From positions 1 through 39,339 of the forward strand of contig NZ_ASJC01000018.1 in NCBI RefSeq assembly GCF_000691145.1: a stretch of 39,339 nt of DNA. The letters run 5' to 3'. The notes under the pieces were generated by a model. It had not been told where the DNA came from and ran no database searches. It saw nothing but the letters and a program-made list of their open reading frames with translations. The stretch is from Bacillus altitudinis 41KF2b (lineage in GTDB: Bacteria; Bacillota; Bacilli; Bacillales; Bacillaceae). Positions 15,437-23,737 of this stretch are shown here, in pieces (positions within the stretch are counted from its first letter, which is position 1; the number at the start of each line of letters is the position of its first letter). The position numbers and the translations under genes were made by a program.

Positions 15437-16198
15437 ATGGGCTATACAGTCATTACAGGGGCAAGTTCAGGTATTGGATATGAAACGGCTTTGGCATTTG
15501 CAGCAAGAGGAAAAAATTTGATCTTAGCTGCACGCCGGCTTGATAAACTCCAAGAACTGAAAGAAAAGATTCTAGAAACATATCCCGATATTCAAGTGAA
15601 AGTCCAATCTGTTGATTTAACAGACAGAGAGCAAGTGTATTCTTTCTATGAGTCATTAGCTGGTGACGAGCTGGATACGTTCATTAATAATGCCGGGTTT
15701 GGCCATTTTGGTTCAATAGGAGAGCAGGATGTGAAAAAAATCGGGGACATGCTTCATCTCAATATTGAAGCGTTAACAATTTTATCCACTCTGTTTGTCC
15801 GTGATTATGAGCAAAAAGAGGGGACGCAGCTAATCAATATCTCTTCAAGAGCGGGTTATACCGTCGTCGCCAATGCCGTCACTTATTCAGCCACGAAATT
15901 TTATGTGAGCGCCTTTACTGAAGGGCTGGCCCTAGAATTGAAAGAAAAAGGAGCCAAATTACAGGCAAAAGTATTAGCGCCTGCTGCGACAGAATCCGAA
16001 TTTGCAAAGCGTTCATTAGATGTCGATCAATTCGAATATGAAGGCACTATCAAGAAATATCACACATCAAAAGAAATGGCAGCGTTCTTGCTTGAGCTTT
16101 ACGACAGTTCAAAAACAGTTGGTATCGTTGATGGGAAGACATTTGATTTTGAATTGAAGGACCCCATTTTTTCACACGCTGGCACAAGCATGAAATAA
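15437..16198 (+). CDS. SDR-family NAD(P)-dependent oxidoreductase
   Basis: A 253-residue classical short-chain dehydrogenase/reductase. The cofactor loop TGASSGIG (residues 7-14), the NNAG motif, the catalytic Ser in 'INISSRAG' and the Tyr-x-x-x-Lys pair 'YSATK' are all in place. An Arg-Arg after beta-2 ('AARRLDKL') suggests NADPH preference. Members of this group (YqjQ/DltE-like) reduce varied aldehydes and ketones; the substrate is not evident. The ribosome binding site is ggggga before ATG. The gene stands alone and ends near the bidirectional terminator at 16335. Confidence 0.92.
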   Translation: MGYTVITGASSGIGYETALAFAARGKNLILAARRLDKLQELKEKILETYPDIQVKVQSVDLTDREQVYSFYESLAGDELDTFINNAGFGHFGSIGEQDVKKIGDMLHLNIEALTILSTLFVRDYEQKEGTQLINISSRAGYTVVANAVTYSATKFYVSAFTEGLALELKEKGAKLQAKVLAPAATESEFAKRSLDVDQFEYEGTIKKYHTSKEMAAFLLELYDSSKTVGIVDGKTFDFELKDPIFSHAGTSMK

Positions 16199-16334
16199 AA
16201 AGTTCCAATCACTGAGGATAGATTCTCTTAGCGACTCTTATTCATCATTCAAAACCCATGATCACATCAGTAGGTCACCGCGCCGAAAGATGTCTTGGAT
16301 AATGTGGGTCACTGTCAACACATACTAGAATAGA

Positions 16335-16365
16335 TAAAAACACCTACACATTAGGTGTTTTTTTT
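16335..16365. terminator. Bidirectional terminator
   Basis: ACACCTA (16340-16346) pairs with TAGGTGT (16352-16358), with A residues left and eight T residues right. It can end the leftward membrane-protein gene whose stop codon lies within it, and the rightward SDR gene, whose stop lies about 140 bases upstream. Confidence 0.8.
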
Positions 16366-16719
16366 ATGCATTCTTTGATGAATGAAAGAATCGCAGGTCC
16401 AGTAGATGAGACTGCTGACAATCATGATCGGAAGGGATGTGGAGCTCTCAATTCCATCCATAACAAAAAGCATGACAATCATTGCTATCAGTAAGTAAGC
16501 CGCTAAATAAAGAGGATGAAAAGCCTTGGGCTGTAAAGAAAACAACAACTGTAAAGGTACCGCAAAGATGAAATAATAAACAAAAAAGATGGGAGTGTAA
16601 AGCATCATAAACGCAGGCTCGCCCTGAATCGGTGGATATAAACATACGAACAAGCTGAGTAAAATGGAACTGAAGAATAGTGTGAGTAGGATTTTGTAAA
16701 ATGGTTGAACGGAAAGCAC
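16351..16719 (-). CDS. Four-helix membrane protein, unknown
   Basis: A predicted 122-residue integral membrane protein with four hydrophobic segments (about residues 9-28, 38-62, 70-90 and 97-112) and a short basic tail (HQRMHKKNT). The reading frame extends further upstream, but aaaaaaggag lies 8 bases before the GTG at 16719 and the upstream part has poor coding character, so 16719 is taken as the start. The family is not recognised. It is divergent from ansZ. The 229-base gap between them shows a weak TATAAA (16889) and no clear operator. Confidence 0.65.
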   Translation of the reverse strand: MLSVQPFYKILLTLFFSSILLSLFVCLYPPIQGEPAFMMLYTPIFFVYYFIFAVPLQLLFSLQPKAFHPLYLAAYLLIAMIVMLFVMDGIESSTSLPIMIVSSLIYWTCDSFIHQRMHKKNT

Positions 16720-16948
16720 TGTATGTACTCCTTTTTTGTAAGATTTCCTATATTTTATCATAAATGGGTTGAGAACAATTTCTGAAGTCAATTTAGGTAT
16801 TAAGATATAAATAAATTTTGATAATAGTGTCCTTTTTCCTTTATTTGGTTCTGTGACTTTCACCTCATGCTGATGAATGAAGGAATGGTATAAAGTAAAC
16901 CCTATAGACAGATAATTATTCATCACATTTAAGAAAAGAGATGATCTT

Positions 16949-18097
16949 ATGAACGTAACAAAATGGTTTGGTGCTGCCCTTCTTTCTGTTTCACTATTGG
17001 TGACCGCAGCTTGTGCGAACGATAGCACTCAAGAGAATAATCAAAGTAATCAAGAAAGCACTACCAGTGAAACAAAAGAAAAAAACACGGCTGTTGAGAC
17101 AGGGAACAAATCTTTATCCAATATTAAGGTGCTGGCAACAGGCGGAACGATTGCCGGTAGTTCAGACAGTAATACAGATACGACTGGATATAAATCTGGT
17201 GCACTTGGAATCGATAAAGTCATTGCTTCCGTACCACAGCTGAAGGATATTGCAAATGTCACGGGTGAGCAAGTAGCCAACGTCGGCAGTGAAAATGTGG
17301 ATAACGCTCTGCTTTTAAAATTAGCGAAACGAGTCAATCAGCTTTTAAATGATGATCAAGTGGATGGCATTGTGGTGACACATGGTACAGATACATTAGA
17401 AGAAACGGCCTATTTTTTACATTTGGTTGTAAAAAGTGATAAGCCTGTGGTGGTCGTGGGTTCCATGAGGCCAGCATCTGCCATTAGTGCGGATGGCCCG
17501 CTTAACCTGTATCATGCAGTGAAAATTGCTTCGACAAAAGAAGCCAAAGGCAAAGGTGTAATGGTGACATTAAATGACCGAATTGCCTCTGCTCGTTTTA
17601 TTACGAAGACAAATACCACCACAACCGATTCGTTCAAGTCTCTTGAGCAAGGGTACATTGGAGAAGTGGCGGGTGAAGTTGTCTCTTTCTATAACGAACC
17701 GACAAGAAAACATACAGCTGACAGTGAATTCGATATTTCCAAGCTAAAAGAGCTGCCGCAAGTGGATATCTTATACGGCTATCAAAATGATCAAAAGTAT
17801 GTGTATGATGCTGCGGTTAAAGAAGGAGCGAAGGGCATTGTCGTTGCCGCCGCAGGAAATGGAACGATGTCAACAGAAGCGATCAATGGGGCAACAGATG
17901 CTGTGAAAAAAGACGTGGTGATTGTGAGGTCAAGCCGTGCAGGAAATGGCATTGTCACACATGAAAAAATGGATGATGAACATCATTTTGTCTCATCGGA
18001 TTCATTAAATCCACAAAAAGCACGCATTCTACTCATGCTGGCTCTGACGAAAACAAAAGATCCAGATAAAATTCAATCCTATTACGAGCAGTATTAA
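16949..18097 (+). CDS. ansZ: Type II L-asparaginase, lipoprotein
   Basis: A 382-residue exported L-asparaginase that hydrolyses asparagine to aspartate and ammonia outside the membrane. Residues 1-23 form a lipoprotein signal with lipobox VTAA-C, followed by a Ser/Asn/Glu-rich linker. Both catalytic threonine motifs are intact: ATGGTIAGS and VVTHGTDTLEETA. 'SSRAGNGIV' completes the type II pattern. It matches B. subtilis AnsZ in length and sequence as I recall. In B. subtilis ansZ is controlled by TnrA under nitrogen limitation; I could not find a convincing TnrA site here. The gene has its own terminator. Confidence 0.95.
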   Translation: MNVTKWFGAALLSVSLLVTAACANDSTQENNQSNQESTTSETKEKNTAVETGNKSLSNIKVLATGGTIAGSSDSNTDTTGYKSGALGIDKVIASVPQLKDIANVTGEQVANVGSENVDNALLLKLAKRVNQLLNDDQVDGIVVTHGTDTLEETAYFLHLVVKSDKPVVVVGSMRPASAISADGPLNLYHAVKIASTKEAKGKGVMVTLNDRIASARFITKTNTTTTDSFKSLEQGYIGEVAGEVVSFYNEPTRKHTADSEFDISKLKELPQVDILYGYQNDQKYVYDAAVKEGAKGIVVAAAGNGTMSTEAINGATDAVKKDVVIVRSSRAGNGIVTHEKMDDEHHFVSSDSLNPQKARILLMLALTKTKDPDKIQSYYEQY

Positions 18098-18101
18098 AAA
18101 G

Positions 18102-18133
18102 AAAAAGACCCGACGTATCATTGGGTCTTTTTT
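18102..18133. terminator. ansZ terminator
   Basis: AAAGACCC (18104-18111) pairs with GGGTCTTT (18123-18130) over an 11-base loop, with T residues after and A residues before. It overlaps the stop of the convergent hydrolase gene and may serve both. Confidence 0.88.
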
Positions 18134-19025
18134 ATATGTGTACCTGATCTTCAGCCCGTTTTTTTAAAGAGAGTAAAATGTCTCTCCAAACATCATCTAT
18201 ATCAGTCAGAAAATGTCCTGCTTGCTCGATATAGTGCGTTTTGGCGTTTGGAATGTTGGGAGCAATGCTTTCTATCTCTGCAAAAGGGGCCATCTGATCC
18301 TCTTTTCCATGCCAGACATCCACAGGGATTTGTATATCTTTCATATCGAATGCCCATGACCGTGAGAGTAAATCTGGTTCATGAATACATTCATCAACCG
18401 ATTGACGAGTGGCTTCGTATAAATGCATCATCATCAGCTCCAGTTGCTCATCGGTTTGAAGAAATTGCCGATCCGATGGATGTAAATGTTTGTTCCCTTT
18501 TTTCGTTAGTTTCTTGAATTTCTCTGGTTTCTTTTCAATTAGTTTTTTCTGAGCGCGATAGCTTGCCTTTAAGAGCCAAGGCATTCTTTTACTGAGGAAA
18601 AAGGCAATCTTGTTCTCCTTTAGCATACTTTTAGGCGGTTTACCATCCTGAAATGGGGTGGTACTTGAGACGAGAGCAGCTGAAAGAATGCGGTCTGGCA
18701 ATTGATAGGCACAACCAGCAGCGAATGCCCCGCCTCCAGAGACACCAATCACTGAAAAATGGGAGATATCAAGATGATCGGCCACTTCCTGTACGTCTTT
18801 TGCCCAGTCTAAAATAGTGCGGTTCGGTTGCGGATCAGATAAACCAAAACCAGGTCTGTCTAAAGAAATAAGACGAATGCCAAGCTCTTTTGAGATTGGA
18901 TCATCATCTAAAAACATCACTCTCGATCCAGGTGTCCCATGAAAAAAGAATACTGGGAATCCTTCAAGATCACCGTATTGAGACAAACCAATATGACGTC
19001 CATCTTGCAAATGAATCCTGTTCAT
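18132..19025 (-). CDS. Alpha/beta fold hydrolase
   Basis: A 297-residue alpha/beta hydrolase. 'GFPVFFFHGTPGSRVMF' is the oxyanion strand (HGTPGS), the nucleophile Ser is in GVSGGG, Asp lies in 'VDVWHGKEDQMAPF', and His in 'EQAGHFLTDID'. The HGTPGSR motif is typical of the proline iminopeptidase/epoxide hydrolase-like branch, but the substrate is unknown. A ribosome binding site (aaggga) lies before the ATG. It starts 56 bases after a MarR-family gene in the same direction, so it is probably in a MarR-regulated operon. Confidence 0.88.
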   Translation of the reverse strand: MNRIHLQDGRHIGLSQYGDLEGFPVFFFHGTPGSRVMFLDDDPISKELGIRLISLDRPGFGLSDPQPNRTILDWAKDVQEVADHLDISHFSVIGVSGGGAFAAGCAYQLPDRILSAALVSSTTPFQDGKPPKSMLKENKIAFFLSKRMPWLLKASYRAQKKLIEKKPEKFKKLTKKGNKHLHPSDRQFLQTDEQLELMMMHLYEATRQSVDECIHEPDLLSRSWAFDMKDIQIPVDVWHGKEDQMAPFAEIESIAPNIPNAKTHYIEQAGHFLTDIDDVWRDILLSLKKRAEDQVHI

Positions 19026-19081
19026 TTGATCATCCCTTTCATCGTTTATCTAACTTACATATTCATGCATGAAACGCCGGG

Positions 19082-19534
19082 TTAAGGCGTTTCTTTCGCA
19101 ATTTGATAGATTTTTTCGTAAAGCGATAATAATGTTTTTAGATCTTCTTTTGAAAGCTGGGCATAGTATTTTTGAATAAGATGCAGCTGAATTTTTTCAA
19201 TATCTTTATGATAGTCATGGCCCTTTTGAGCAAAATCAACAATGATTTCTCTACGGTTATGTGGGTTAATCTCTCTTTTCACATATCCAAGCTGTTCAAG
19301 CTTTGATATGAGCTGGCTAGCGGCACTAGATGAAATGGAGAAATAATCAGCCAGTTCATTGATTGTTCTCGACTTCGACCGCAGCAATTCAAGTGTCAGT
19401 TCTTGTTTGCTTGTTAAATCTGCATACTCATTTTTTAAGAATCGTTGATACTCTTCTACATAGATAGAACCTAGTGCATTTGAGTACTCAATGATTTTTT
19501 TGCTGTAATGAATGATATCCTCATCCAATGACAT
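19082..19534 (-). CDS. MarR-family regulator
   Basis: A 150-residue winged-helix regulator. 'LTLELLRSKSRTINELADYFSISSSAASQLISKLEQLGYVKREINPHNRREIIVDFAQKGHDYHKDI' is the MarR DNA-binding domain with its wing Arg residues. Termini are helical for dimerisation. No cysteine is present, so a thiol switch is unlikely and ligand binding more so. The start is uncertain: the ATG at 19534 has ggag 10 bases upstream, while the TTG at 19528 sits 6 bases after gaggtg. It is followed by an alpha/beta hydrolase in the same unit. A palindrome over its promoter suggests autorepression. Confidence 0.9.
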   Translation of the reverse strand: MSLDEDIIHYSKKIIEYSNALGSIYVEEYQRFLKNEYADLTSKQELTLELLRSKSRTINELADYFSISSSAASQLISKLEQLGYVKREINPHNRREIIVDFAQKGHDYHKDIEKIQLHLIQKYYAQLSKEDLKTLLSLYEKIYQIAKETP

Positions 19535-19551
19535 CACCTCTTTTCTCCTAT

Positions 19552-19580
19552 ATTATATGCGATCTTAATATTTAAGTGAA
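19552..19580 (-). promoter_or_regulatory. marR-hydrolase promoter and probable operator
   Basis: On the minus strand: TTCACT (19580-19575), 17-bp spacer, TATAAT (19557-19552). The dyad CTTAATATTTAAG (19564-19576) overlaps the -35 and spacer, as expected for an autoregulating MarR repressor. The rest of the 320-base gap up to 19857 holds the tetR promoter at 19757 and an imperfect hairpin at about 19621-19664; no gene is seen in it. Confidence 0.65.
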
Positions 19581-19756
19581 GTTAAATGTTAAGAAAAATT
19601 AAATGAAAAGAGAATAGACTTGATGAGAAAATGACCTCTATCTCCACTTTTTCATCAACAATAGACAAAGAATACGTCCATTTTGGTGATGGCACAAATG
19701 ATCGTTTTGTTTGTTTTCACTTAGATTCACTCCTTTGGAAGTCGATGACTTTTTCA

Positions 19757-19810
19757 TTGTATTATGGGCGATCTCCATTTATAATAAAAAAATAAACCAA
19801 CTGGTCGGTT
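19757..19810 (+). promoter_or_regulatory. tetR-blt promoter and TetR operator
   Basis: TTGTAT (19757-19762), 17-bp spacer and perfect TATAAT (19780-19785), with the imperfect dyad AACCAACTGGTCGGTT (19795-19810) at the transcript start. ACCnACnnGTnGGT is a common TetR/AcrR operator pattern, so repression by the adjacent TetR protein is likely. Confidence 0.75.
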
Positions 19811-19857
19811 TTATTTGTCCATGTGAAGAAAAGCAAGGTAGAAGGGATTGTTCATAG

Positions 19858-20463
19858 ATGACAAGTGCACAGAGCGGGGCTGGAAAAAGTGAAAAGACGA
19901 AGCAGAAAATTGTCACCGCTTCACGTGATTTATTTGCGAAAAAAGGATATTCCGAAACATCCGTGCGAGATATTCTAGAGGCGGCTGAGATTAGTAAAGG
20001 CAACCTTTATCATCATTTTAAAGGAAAAGAGTTTTTGTTCCTTCATATTATGGAAGAGGATCATCGATTCATGATGGAGACGTGGTATGAAGAGAAACAA
20101 ACGCTGCACCGGGCCATTGATAAGCTTGCAGGGTTTGCAGAGCTGCTTAGTCAAATGGGGATTAACTATCCTTTAATGAGAGCAAGTGAAGAATTCTGTG
20201 CCAGTGCATTTACATCAGATGAAGTCATGGAGCGCCTGAACAAGATTGATGTAGACTTTGATGATGTAATGCGAGACATCCTGCATGAAGGAAACGAAGA
20301 TGGCAGCTGGTCGATTCAGCATGTTGAATCAAAAGTGAAAATATTACTTTCCGTATTCTATGGATTAGACGTGTTATATAAAAATGACACGATGCAGCAG
20401 AAAAAGGAATTACAAAAAGAGGCGATCTCATTGTTTATTCACGGAATCAACCATCATGAGTAA
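19858..20463 (+). CDS. TetR/AcrR-family repressor of the Blt-type pump
   Basis: A 201-residue TetR-family regulator. The helix-turn-helix 'SRDLFAKKGYSETSVRDILEAAEISKGNLYHHFKGKEFLFLHIM' is a textbook TetR_N domain. The C-terminal domain has hydrophobic helices for ligand binding ('FAELLSQMGINYPLMRASEEFCASAF'). It lies 31 bases before the Blt-type exporter in one unit, with an ACC..GGT dyad in the promoter. In B. subtilis the related pumps Bmr and Blt are controlled by MerR-type activators (BmrR, BltR). Here a TetR repressor has that place. Confidence 0.92.
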   Translation: MTSAQSGAGKSEKTKQKIVTASRDLFAKKGYSETSVRDILEAAEISKGNLYHHFKGKEFLFLHIMEEDHRFMMETWYEEKQTLHRAIDKLAGFAELLSQMGINYPLMRASEEFCASAFTSDEVMERLNKIDVDFDDVMRDILHEGNEDGSWSIQHVESKVKILLSVFYGLDVLYKNDTMQQKKELQKEAISLFIHGINHHE

Positions 20464-20494
20464 CAAGTGAGTCAGTAAAGGGGAAACAAACATC

Positions 20495-21697
20495 ATGCAA
20501 AAACCGATTCGTGAGCAAAAAGCGGTACTTGTTATTTTATTAAGTAATATATTTATTGCGTTTTTAGGTATCGGTCTGATTATACCTGTCATGCCGCTCT
20601 TTATGAATGTCATGCATTTAACGGGCAGTACGATGGGATATCTTGTGGCAGCGTTTGCTGTTGCACAGCTTATCGCATCACCTGTTGCGGGAAGATGGGT
20701 AGACCGATACGGAAGAAAGATCATGATTGTGTCTGGTCTGTTTCTATTCGCGTTATCAGAACTCGTTTTTGGCTTAGGAACACACGTATATGTTCTGTAT
20801 TTTGCAAGGGTTCTTGGCGGCATTAGTGCAGCATTTATCATGCCGGCTGTCACCGCTTATGTCGCCGATATCACGACTGTTCAAGAAAGATCAAAGGCAA
20901 TGGGGTATGTATCCGCTGCTATTAGTACCGGATTTATCATTGGCCCGGGAATTGGCGGATTTATTGCAGAATATGGCGTTCGCCTGCCGTTTTTCTTTGC
21001 AGCAGGGATTGCATTTATTGCTGTGATTTCGTCTATGTTTATGCTGAAGGAACCATTAACAAAAGAAGAGCGAGAGAAACAAATGAATCAAGTGAAAGAA
21101 TCGACCTTCTTTAAAGACTTGAAAAAATCAATTCATCCAAGCTATCTCATCGCCTTCATCATTGTCTTTGTGCTGGCGTTTGGACTATCTGCATATGAAA
21201 CGGTCTTTAGCTTGTTTACAAATCACAAGTTTGGATTTGGTCCAAAGGATATTGCGATTATCATTACCGTCAGTTCAATTGTAGCCGTCATCATCCAAGT
21301 ACTCGTGTTTGGTAAAATGGTGAATGCGCTTGGGGAGAAACGAGTTATTCAACTATGCTTGATTGTTGGAGCAGTTCTCGCTTTTGTTTCTACAGTCGTG
21401 TCAGGCTTTATGGTTGTGCTGATCGTGACGTGTGTGATTTTCCTTGCGTTCGATTTATTGCGCCCTGCACTCACGACCTTCTTATCAAAAATCGCTGGCA
21501 ATCAGCAAGGATTTGTCGCAGGGATGAACTCTACCTACACAAGCCTTGGTACGATTTTTGGCCCGGCACTTGGCGGCATATTATTCGATCAAAATATTCA
21601 TTTCCCATTCCTGTTTGCAGGTGTTGTCTTATTTCTTGGGTTAGGTTTAACCCTTATTTGGAAGGGGAAGGCGAGAGAAGAGGTATCAGCAGAATAA
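20495..21697 (+). CDS. blt: Multidrug efflux MFS transporter, Bmr/Blt/NorA type
   Basis: A 400-residue, 12-helix DHA1 exporter that pumps cationic dyes, fluoroquinolones and, for Blt in B. subtilis, spermidine, by proton antiport. Typical motifs are 'GRWVDRYGRK' (motif A), 'RVLGGISAAFIMPAVTAYVADIT' (motif B) and 'AISTGFIIGPGIGGFIAE' (motif C). It reads as closer to Blt than to Bmr in sequence as I recall them, but the bltD acetyltransferase partner is absent and the neighbour is a TetR gene. A ribosome binding site (aaagggga) lies before the ATG. Downstream is a duplicated terminator and a repeat element. Confidence 0.9.
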   Translation: MQKPIREQKAVLVILLSNIFIAFLGIGLIIPVMPLFMNVMHLTGSTMGYLVAAFAVAQLIASPVAGRWVDRYGRKIMIVSGLFLFALSELVFGLGTHVYVLYFARVLGGISAAFIMPAVTAYVADITTVQERSKAMGYVSAAISTGFIIGPGIGGFIAEYGVRLPFFFAAGIAFIAVISSMFMLKEPLTKEEREKQMNQVKESTFFKDLKKSIHPSYLIAFIIVFVLAFGLSAYETVFSLFTNHKFGFGPKDIAIIITVSSIVAVIIQVLVFGKMVNALGEKRVIQLCLIVGAVLAFVSTVVSGFMVVLIVTCVIFLAFDLLRPALTTFLSKIAGNQQGFVAGMNSTYTSLGTIFGPALGGILFDQNIHFPFLFAGVVLFLGLGLTLIWKGKAREEVSAE

Positions 21698-21702
21698 TAG
21701 AC

Positions 21703-21930
21703 AAGAGACCTTTCAAATAAGGTCTCTTCAGCGTGTAGACAAACCCTCGCATTCTTTGTCAGTCCTGCGTGCTGGTGCTCACGAATGTCAAATTCGCTCC
21801 GCGCCAGTACTCGTCCTTCCTAGGGCTGCAAAGGTTTTCTATCACGCTGAAAAGAAGACAAAGGGCTAAAATAAAGTTCATTTTAGCCCTTTGTCAACAA
21901 TCTGAAGAGACCTTTCAAATAAGGTCTCTT
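21703..21930. repeat. MITE-like structured repeat between two terminator copies
   Basis: A 26-bp direct repeat (21703-21728 and 21905-21930), itself an 8-bp-stem hairpin (AAGAGACC...GGTCTCTT), brackets 176 bp. Inside are near-perfect inverted repeats CAGCGTGTAGACAAACC (21729-21745) and GGTTTTCTATCACGCTG (21833-21849). The GC-richer core between them can itself fold (CGAAT/ATTCG, CTGG/CCAG). A 16-bp perfect hairpin follows (21857-21872 with 21880-21895). Only the second copy of the 26-mer keeps a T tract. The half from 21857 on recurs at 10618. There is no ORF; it is a candidate interspersed non-autonomous element. Confidence 0.75.
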
Positions 21931-21936
21931 TTTTTA
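21857..21936. terminator. Tandem terminators after blt
   Basis: A 16-bp perfect stem (GACAAAGGGCTAAAAT, 21857-21872, with its complement at 21880-21895) is followed by the AAGAGACC/GGTCTCTT hairpin (21905-21930) with a T run to 21936. The second probably ends blt transcription that passes through the repeat. Confidence 0.8.
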
Positions 21937-22350
21937 AGGCTGCGGCTTCAGGTGATTCAGTGCCTGCGCCAGTTTTTGATTTTGTTGCTTTTTGTAAAAT
22001 AGAAAGGCGATGATATGTCCTACTAATGTGAGAAAGGCTATACCGATAAAATAAGGCATGATCCATTCGAGCAGTGTAGTCGAATATAAAGCGACGGCTC
22101 CTACTTGAAACCCTAAATTGACGACAGTGGAGATGAGAATGTTGGTGGGTGCTGGAAAGGTAAAGTAGTTCCATAGTAAAGGATACATGACCCCAAAGAC
22201 GATGCCTGCCAGAGTACCGATGGCAATGATGTGCCACACGTAATGAAAAGAGATAGAGGATGACCATTGAGTGATGGACAGGATGAGTGTCAGCCATACG
22301 ATAGAGACAAAAGCTGTTTGCATAAATTGATGTTTTAGTTCCTTGATCAT
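21934..22350 (-). CDS. DUF3021 membrane protein
   Basis: A 138-residue protein with four transmembrane helices (about residues 12-30, 38-60, 72-92 and 98-118) and a C-terminal charged tail, matching the DUF3021 family. Its ATG overlaps the stop of the LytTR gene by 4 bases (ATGA), so the two are translationally coupled. DUF3021 genes are regularly paired with small LytTR regulators in Firmicutes. The membrane partner is thought to hold or modulate the regulator, but the function is not established. The stop lies in the T run of the convergent blt terminator. Confidence 0.88.
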   Translation of the reverse strand: MIKELKHQFMQTAFVSIVWLTLILSITQWSSSISFHYVWHIIAIGTLAGIVFGVMYPLLWNYFTFPAPTNILISTVVNLGFQVGAVALYSTTLLEWIMPYFIGIAFLTLVGHIIAFLFYKKQQNQKLAQALNHLKPQP

Positions 22351-22787
22351 TTGAATCGCTCCTTTATATATTTGGCGTAATGACGACTGACGGTGTAGCT
22401 GTTTTTCGAGATGGTTTCGACCTCTAAGCGAGCGTACGTACCAGCGACAAAGCTGTCGACTTGCGCTAAATTGAGAATGACTGCATTGTTGATACGATAG
22501 AAATGTTCACGCTCTAACGACTTCAGATCCTTCAGCCGTTTACTGAGAAAATACGTCGTACCCTGAGTCGTGATCACCTTTGACATATGTCCAAGCGCAG
22601 AGATCGCTTCAATTTGTTCTAATGGTAAAAGAGACTGCCGATCATTTTTTGGATCTTTGACCGTTAGAGATGTACTAGTCTCCAGCATTGATGCCATCTT
22701 TTGTAAACGTTCTTGATTATGTGGATGGCTGATGACGTCTACTTCCGTCACATCCTTTTCTTGATTCCAGAAAAAACGAAATTTCAT
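22347..22787 (-). CDS. LytTR-family DNA-binding regulator
   Basis: A 146-residue stand-alone LytTR protein. The C-terminal 95 residues are the LytTR beta-fold: 'LLPLEQIEAISALGHMSKVITTQGTTYFLSKRLKDLKSLEREHFYRINNAVILNLAQVDSF...SYTVSRHYAKYIKERF', with the family's 'F.R.....N...V' signature. There is no receiver domain, so it is not a response regulator. The N-terminal 45 residues are short and basic. A strong ribosome binding site (gaggaggt) lies 6 bases before the ATG. It is cotranscribed with the DUF3021 gene and may autoregulate that pair. Confidence 0.9.
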   Translation of the reverse strand: MKFRFFWNQEKDVTEVDVISHPHNQERLQKMASMLETSTSLTVKDPKNDRQSLLPLEQIEAISALGHMSKVITTQGTTYFLSKRLKDLKSLEREHFYRINNAVILNLAQVDSFVAGTYARLEVETISKNSYTVSRHYAKYIKERFK

Positions 22788-22942
22788 TCATAAACCTCCT
22801 CTCACAATGAGCATAGCAATAGATGAAAGCGAATGCGATTGAATGTTGCTTTGATGCAGAAGAATTCTTTTTGTTGCAAAGATTCACCGCGTGTCTGCGG
22901 CTTTCCTTTATAATGAAAAGATACTCGTTCGTGAATGGAGGA

Positions 22943-23737
22943 ATGATGTTGTATCTTGTAGATCAACAAAGGACAGGAGCGGTAAAAGAGGAAATTCGGC
23001 GGATTGATCCTGCCTATCCAGTGTTCGTAGATGCGATACTCGATGGGGTGATAAAAGGAGATTTATATGTGGATCACCGAGATCACCCGTGTGTCTATTT
23101 TGCAGGGACAACAACCGGCATTTATTATGTCGCAGGCAAGACAGAAGCAGCACTCTCATTATGTTCAACGTTCATTGTGGATGTTTATAAAAAGCAGAAA
23201 AGAGAGAACGGACGTTTCACTTTGTTTTCAGCAAATCCAGCATCAGATGAGATGATGAAAAAATGCTTCGGTTCTCAACTGAATGAAATGCAAAGACATG
23301 CGTATTCTTATGACTTGACCTCTCCTGATCTGATTGTGCCTGATCAAGATGAAATGATCAAACGCACGAATGAACAAGTCATTGCCGCTAGCAAAGTATT
23401 CCCATCCAGCTATTATGAAGCATATTGGGGAGGAGTAGATCACTTTTTATCTAATGGCGTCGGAGTTGCCATCTTAAACGGTGAAGACGTGGTCAGTGAA
23501 TGTATCTCTATTTTTTCAAGTGAAAAACGTGTGGAAATCGATATTTGGACAGATGAAGTCTGCCGTGGAAAAGGGTTGGCTTTGTTAGCAGCTCAGCAAA
23601 TGATCAGCATCTGTGTTGAAAAAGGGAAGACACCGCATTGGGATTGCGATGTCCATCATGCAGCCTCGGCCAAATTGGCAGAGAAGCTAGGTTTTCAGTG
23701 GACAAAGACGTATCGCTTATTTTATGCCTCACGCTGA
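22943..23737 (+). CDS. GNAT-family acetyltransferase (GNAT_acetyltran type)
   Basis: A 264-residue protein with a C-terminal GNAT domain: 'GEDVVSECISIFSSEKRVEIDIWTDEVCRGKGLALLAAQQMISICVEKGKTPHWDCDVHHAASAKLAEKLGFQWTKTYRLFYA'. It has R-G-K-G-L-A for acetyl-CoA binding and the 'N/H-x-A-S-x-x-L-A-E-K-L-G-F' helix. The N-terminal half is the variable region of the PF12746-like group. The reading frame runs up to 22823, but the first ribosome binding site is ggagga just before the ATG pair at 22943/22946 (TTG 22949 is also possible). The 3' end overlaps the convergent acetyltransferase gene by 9 bases. Confidence 0.85.
   Translation: MMLYLVDQQRTGAVKEEIRRIDPAYPVFVDAILDGVIKGDLYVDHRDHPCVYFAGTTTGIYYVAGKTEAALSLCSTFIVDVYKKQKRENGRFTLFSANPASDEMMKKCFGSQLNEMQRHAYSYDLTSPDLIVPDQDEMIKRTNEQVIAASKVFPSSYYEAYWGGVDHFLSNGVGVAILNGEDVVSECISIFSSEKRVEIDIWTDEVCRGKGLALLAAQQMISICVEKGKTPHWDCDVHHAASAKLAEKLGFQWTKTYRLFYASR

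Noticed and set aside
16720..16948. TnrA site upstream of ansZ
   Set aside because: No segment fits TGTnAn7TnACA closely. The best candidates miss several fixed positions, so nitrogen control here rests only on the B. subtilis precedent.
16720..17028. Longer 225-residue version of the membrane protein at 16351
   Set aside because: The upstream part runs antisense into the start of ansZ and lacks a ribosome binding site. The GTG at 16719 has a strong one.
19621..19664. Imperfect hairpin (TTGATGAgAAAA...TTTTTCATCAA) as a terminator or small RNA
   Set aside because: It lacks a T tract, has a long loop, and no promoter or gene leads into it.
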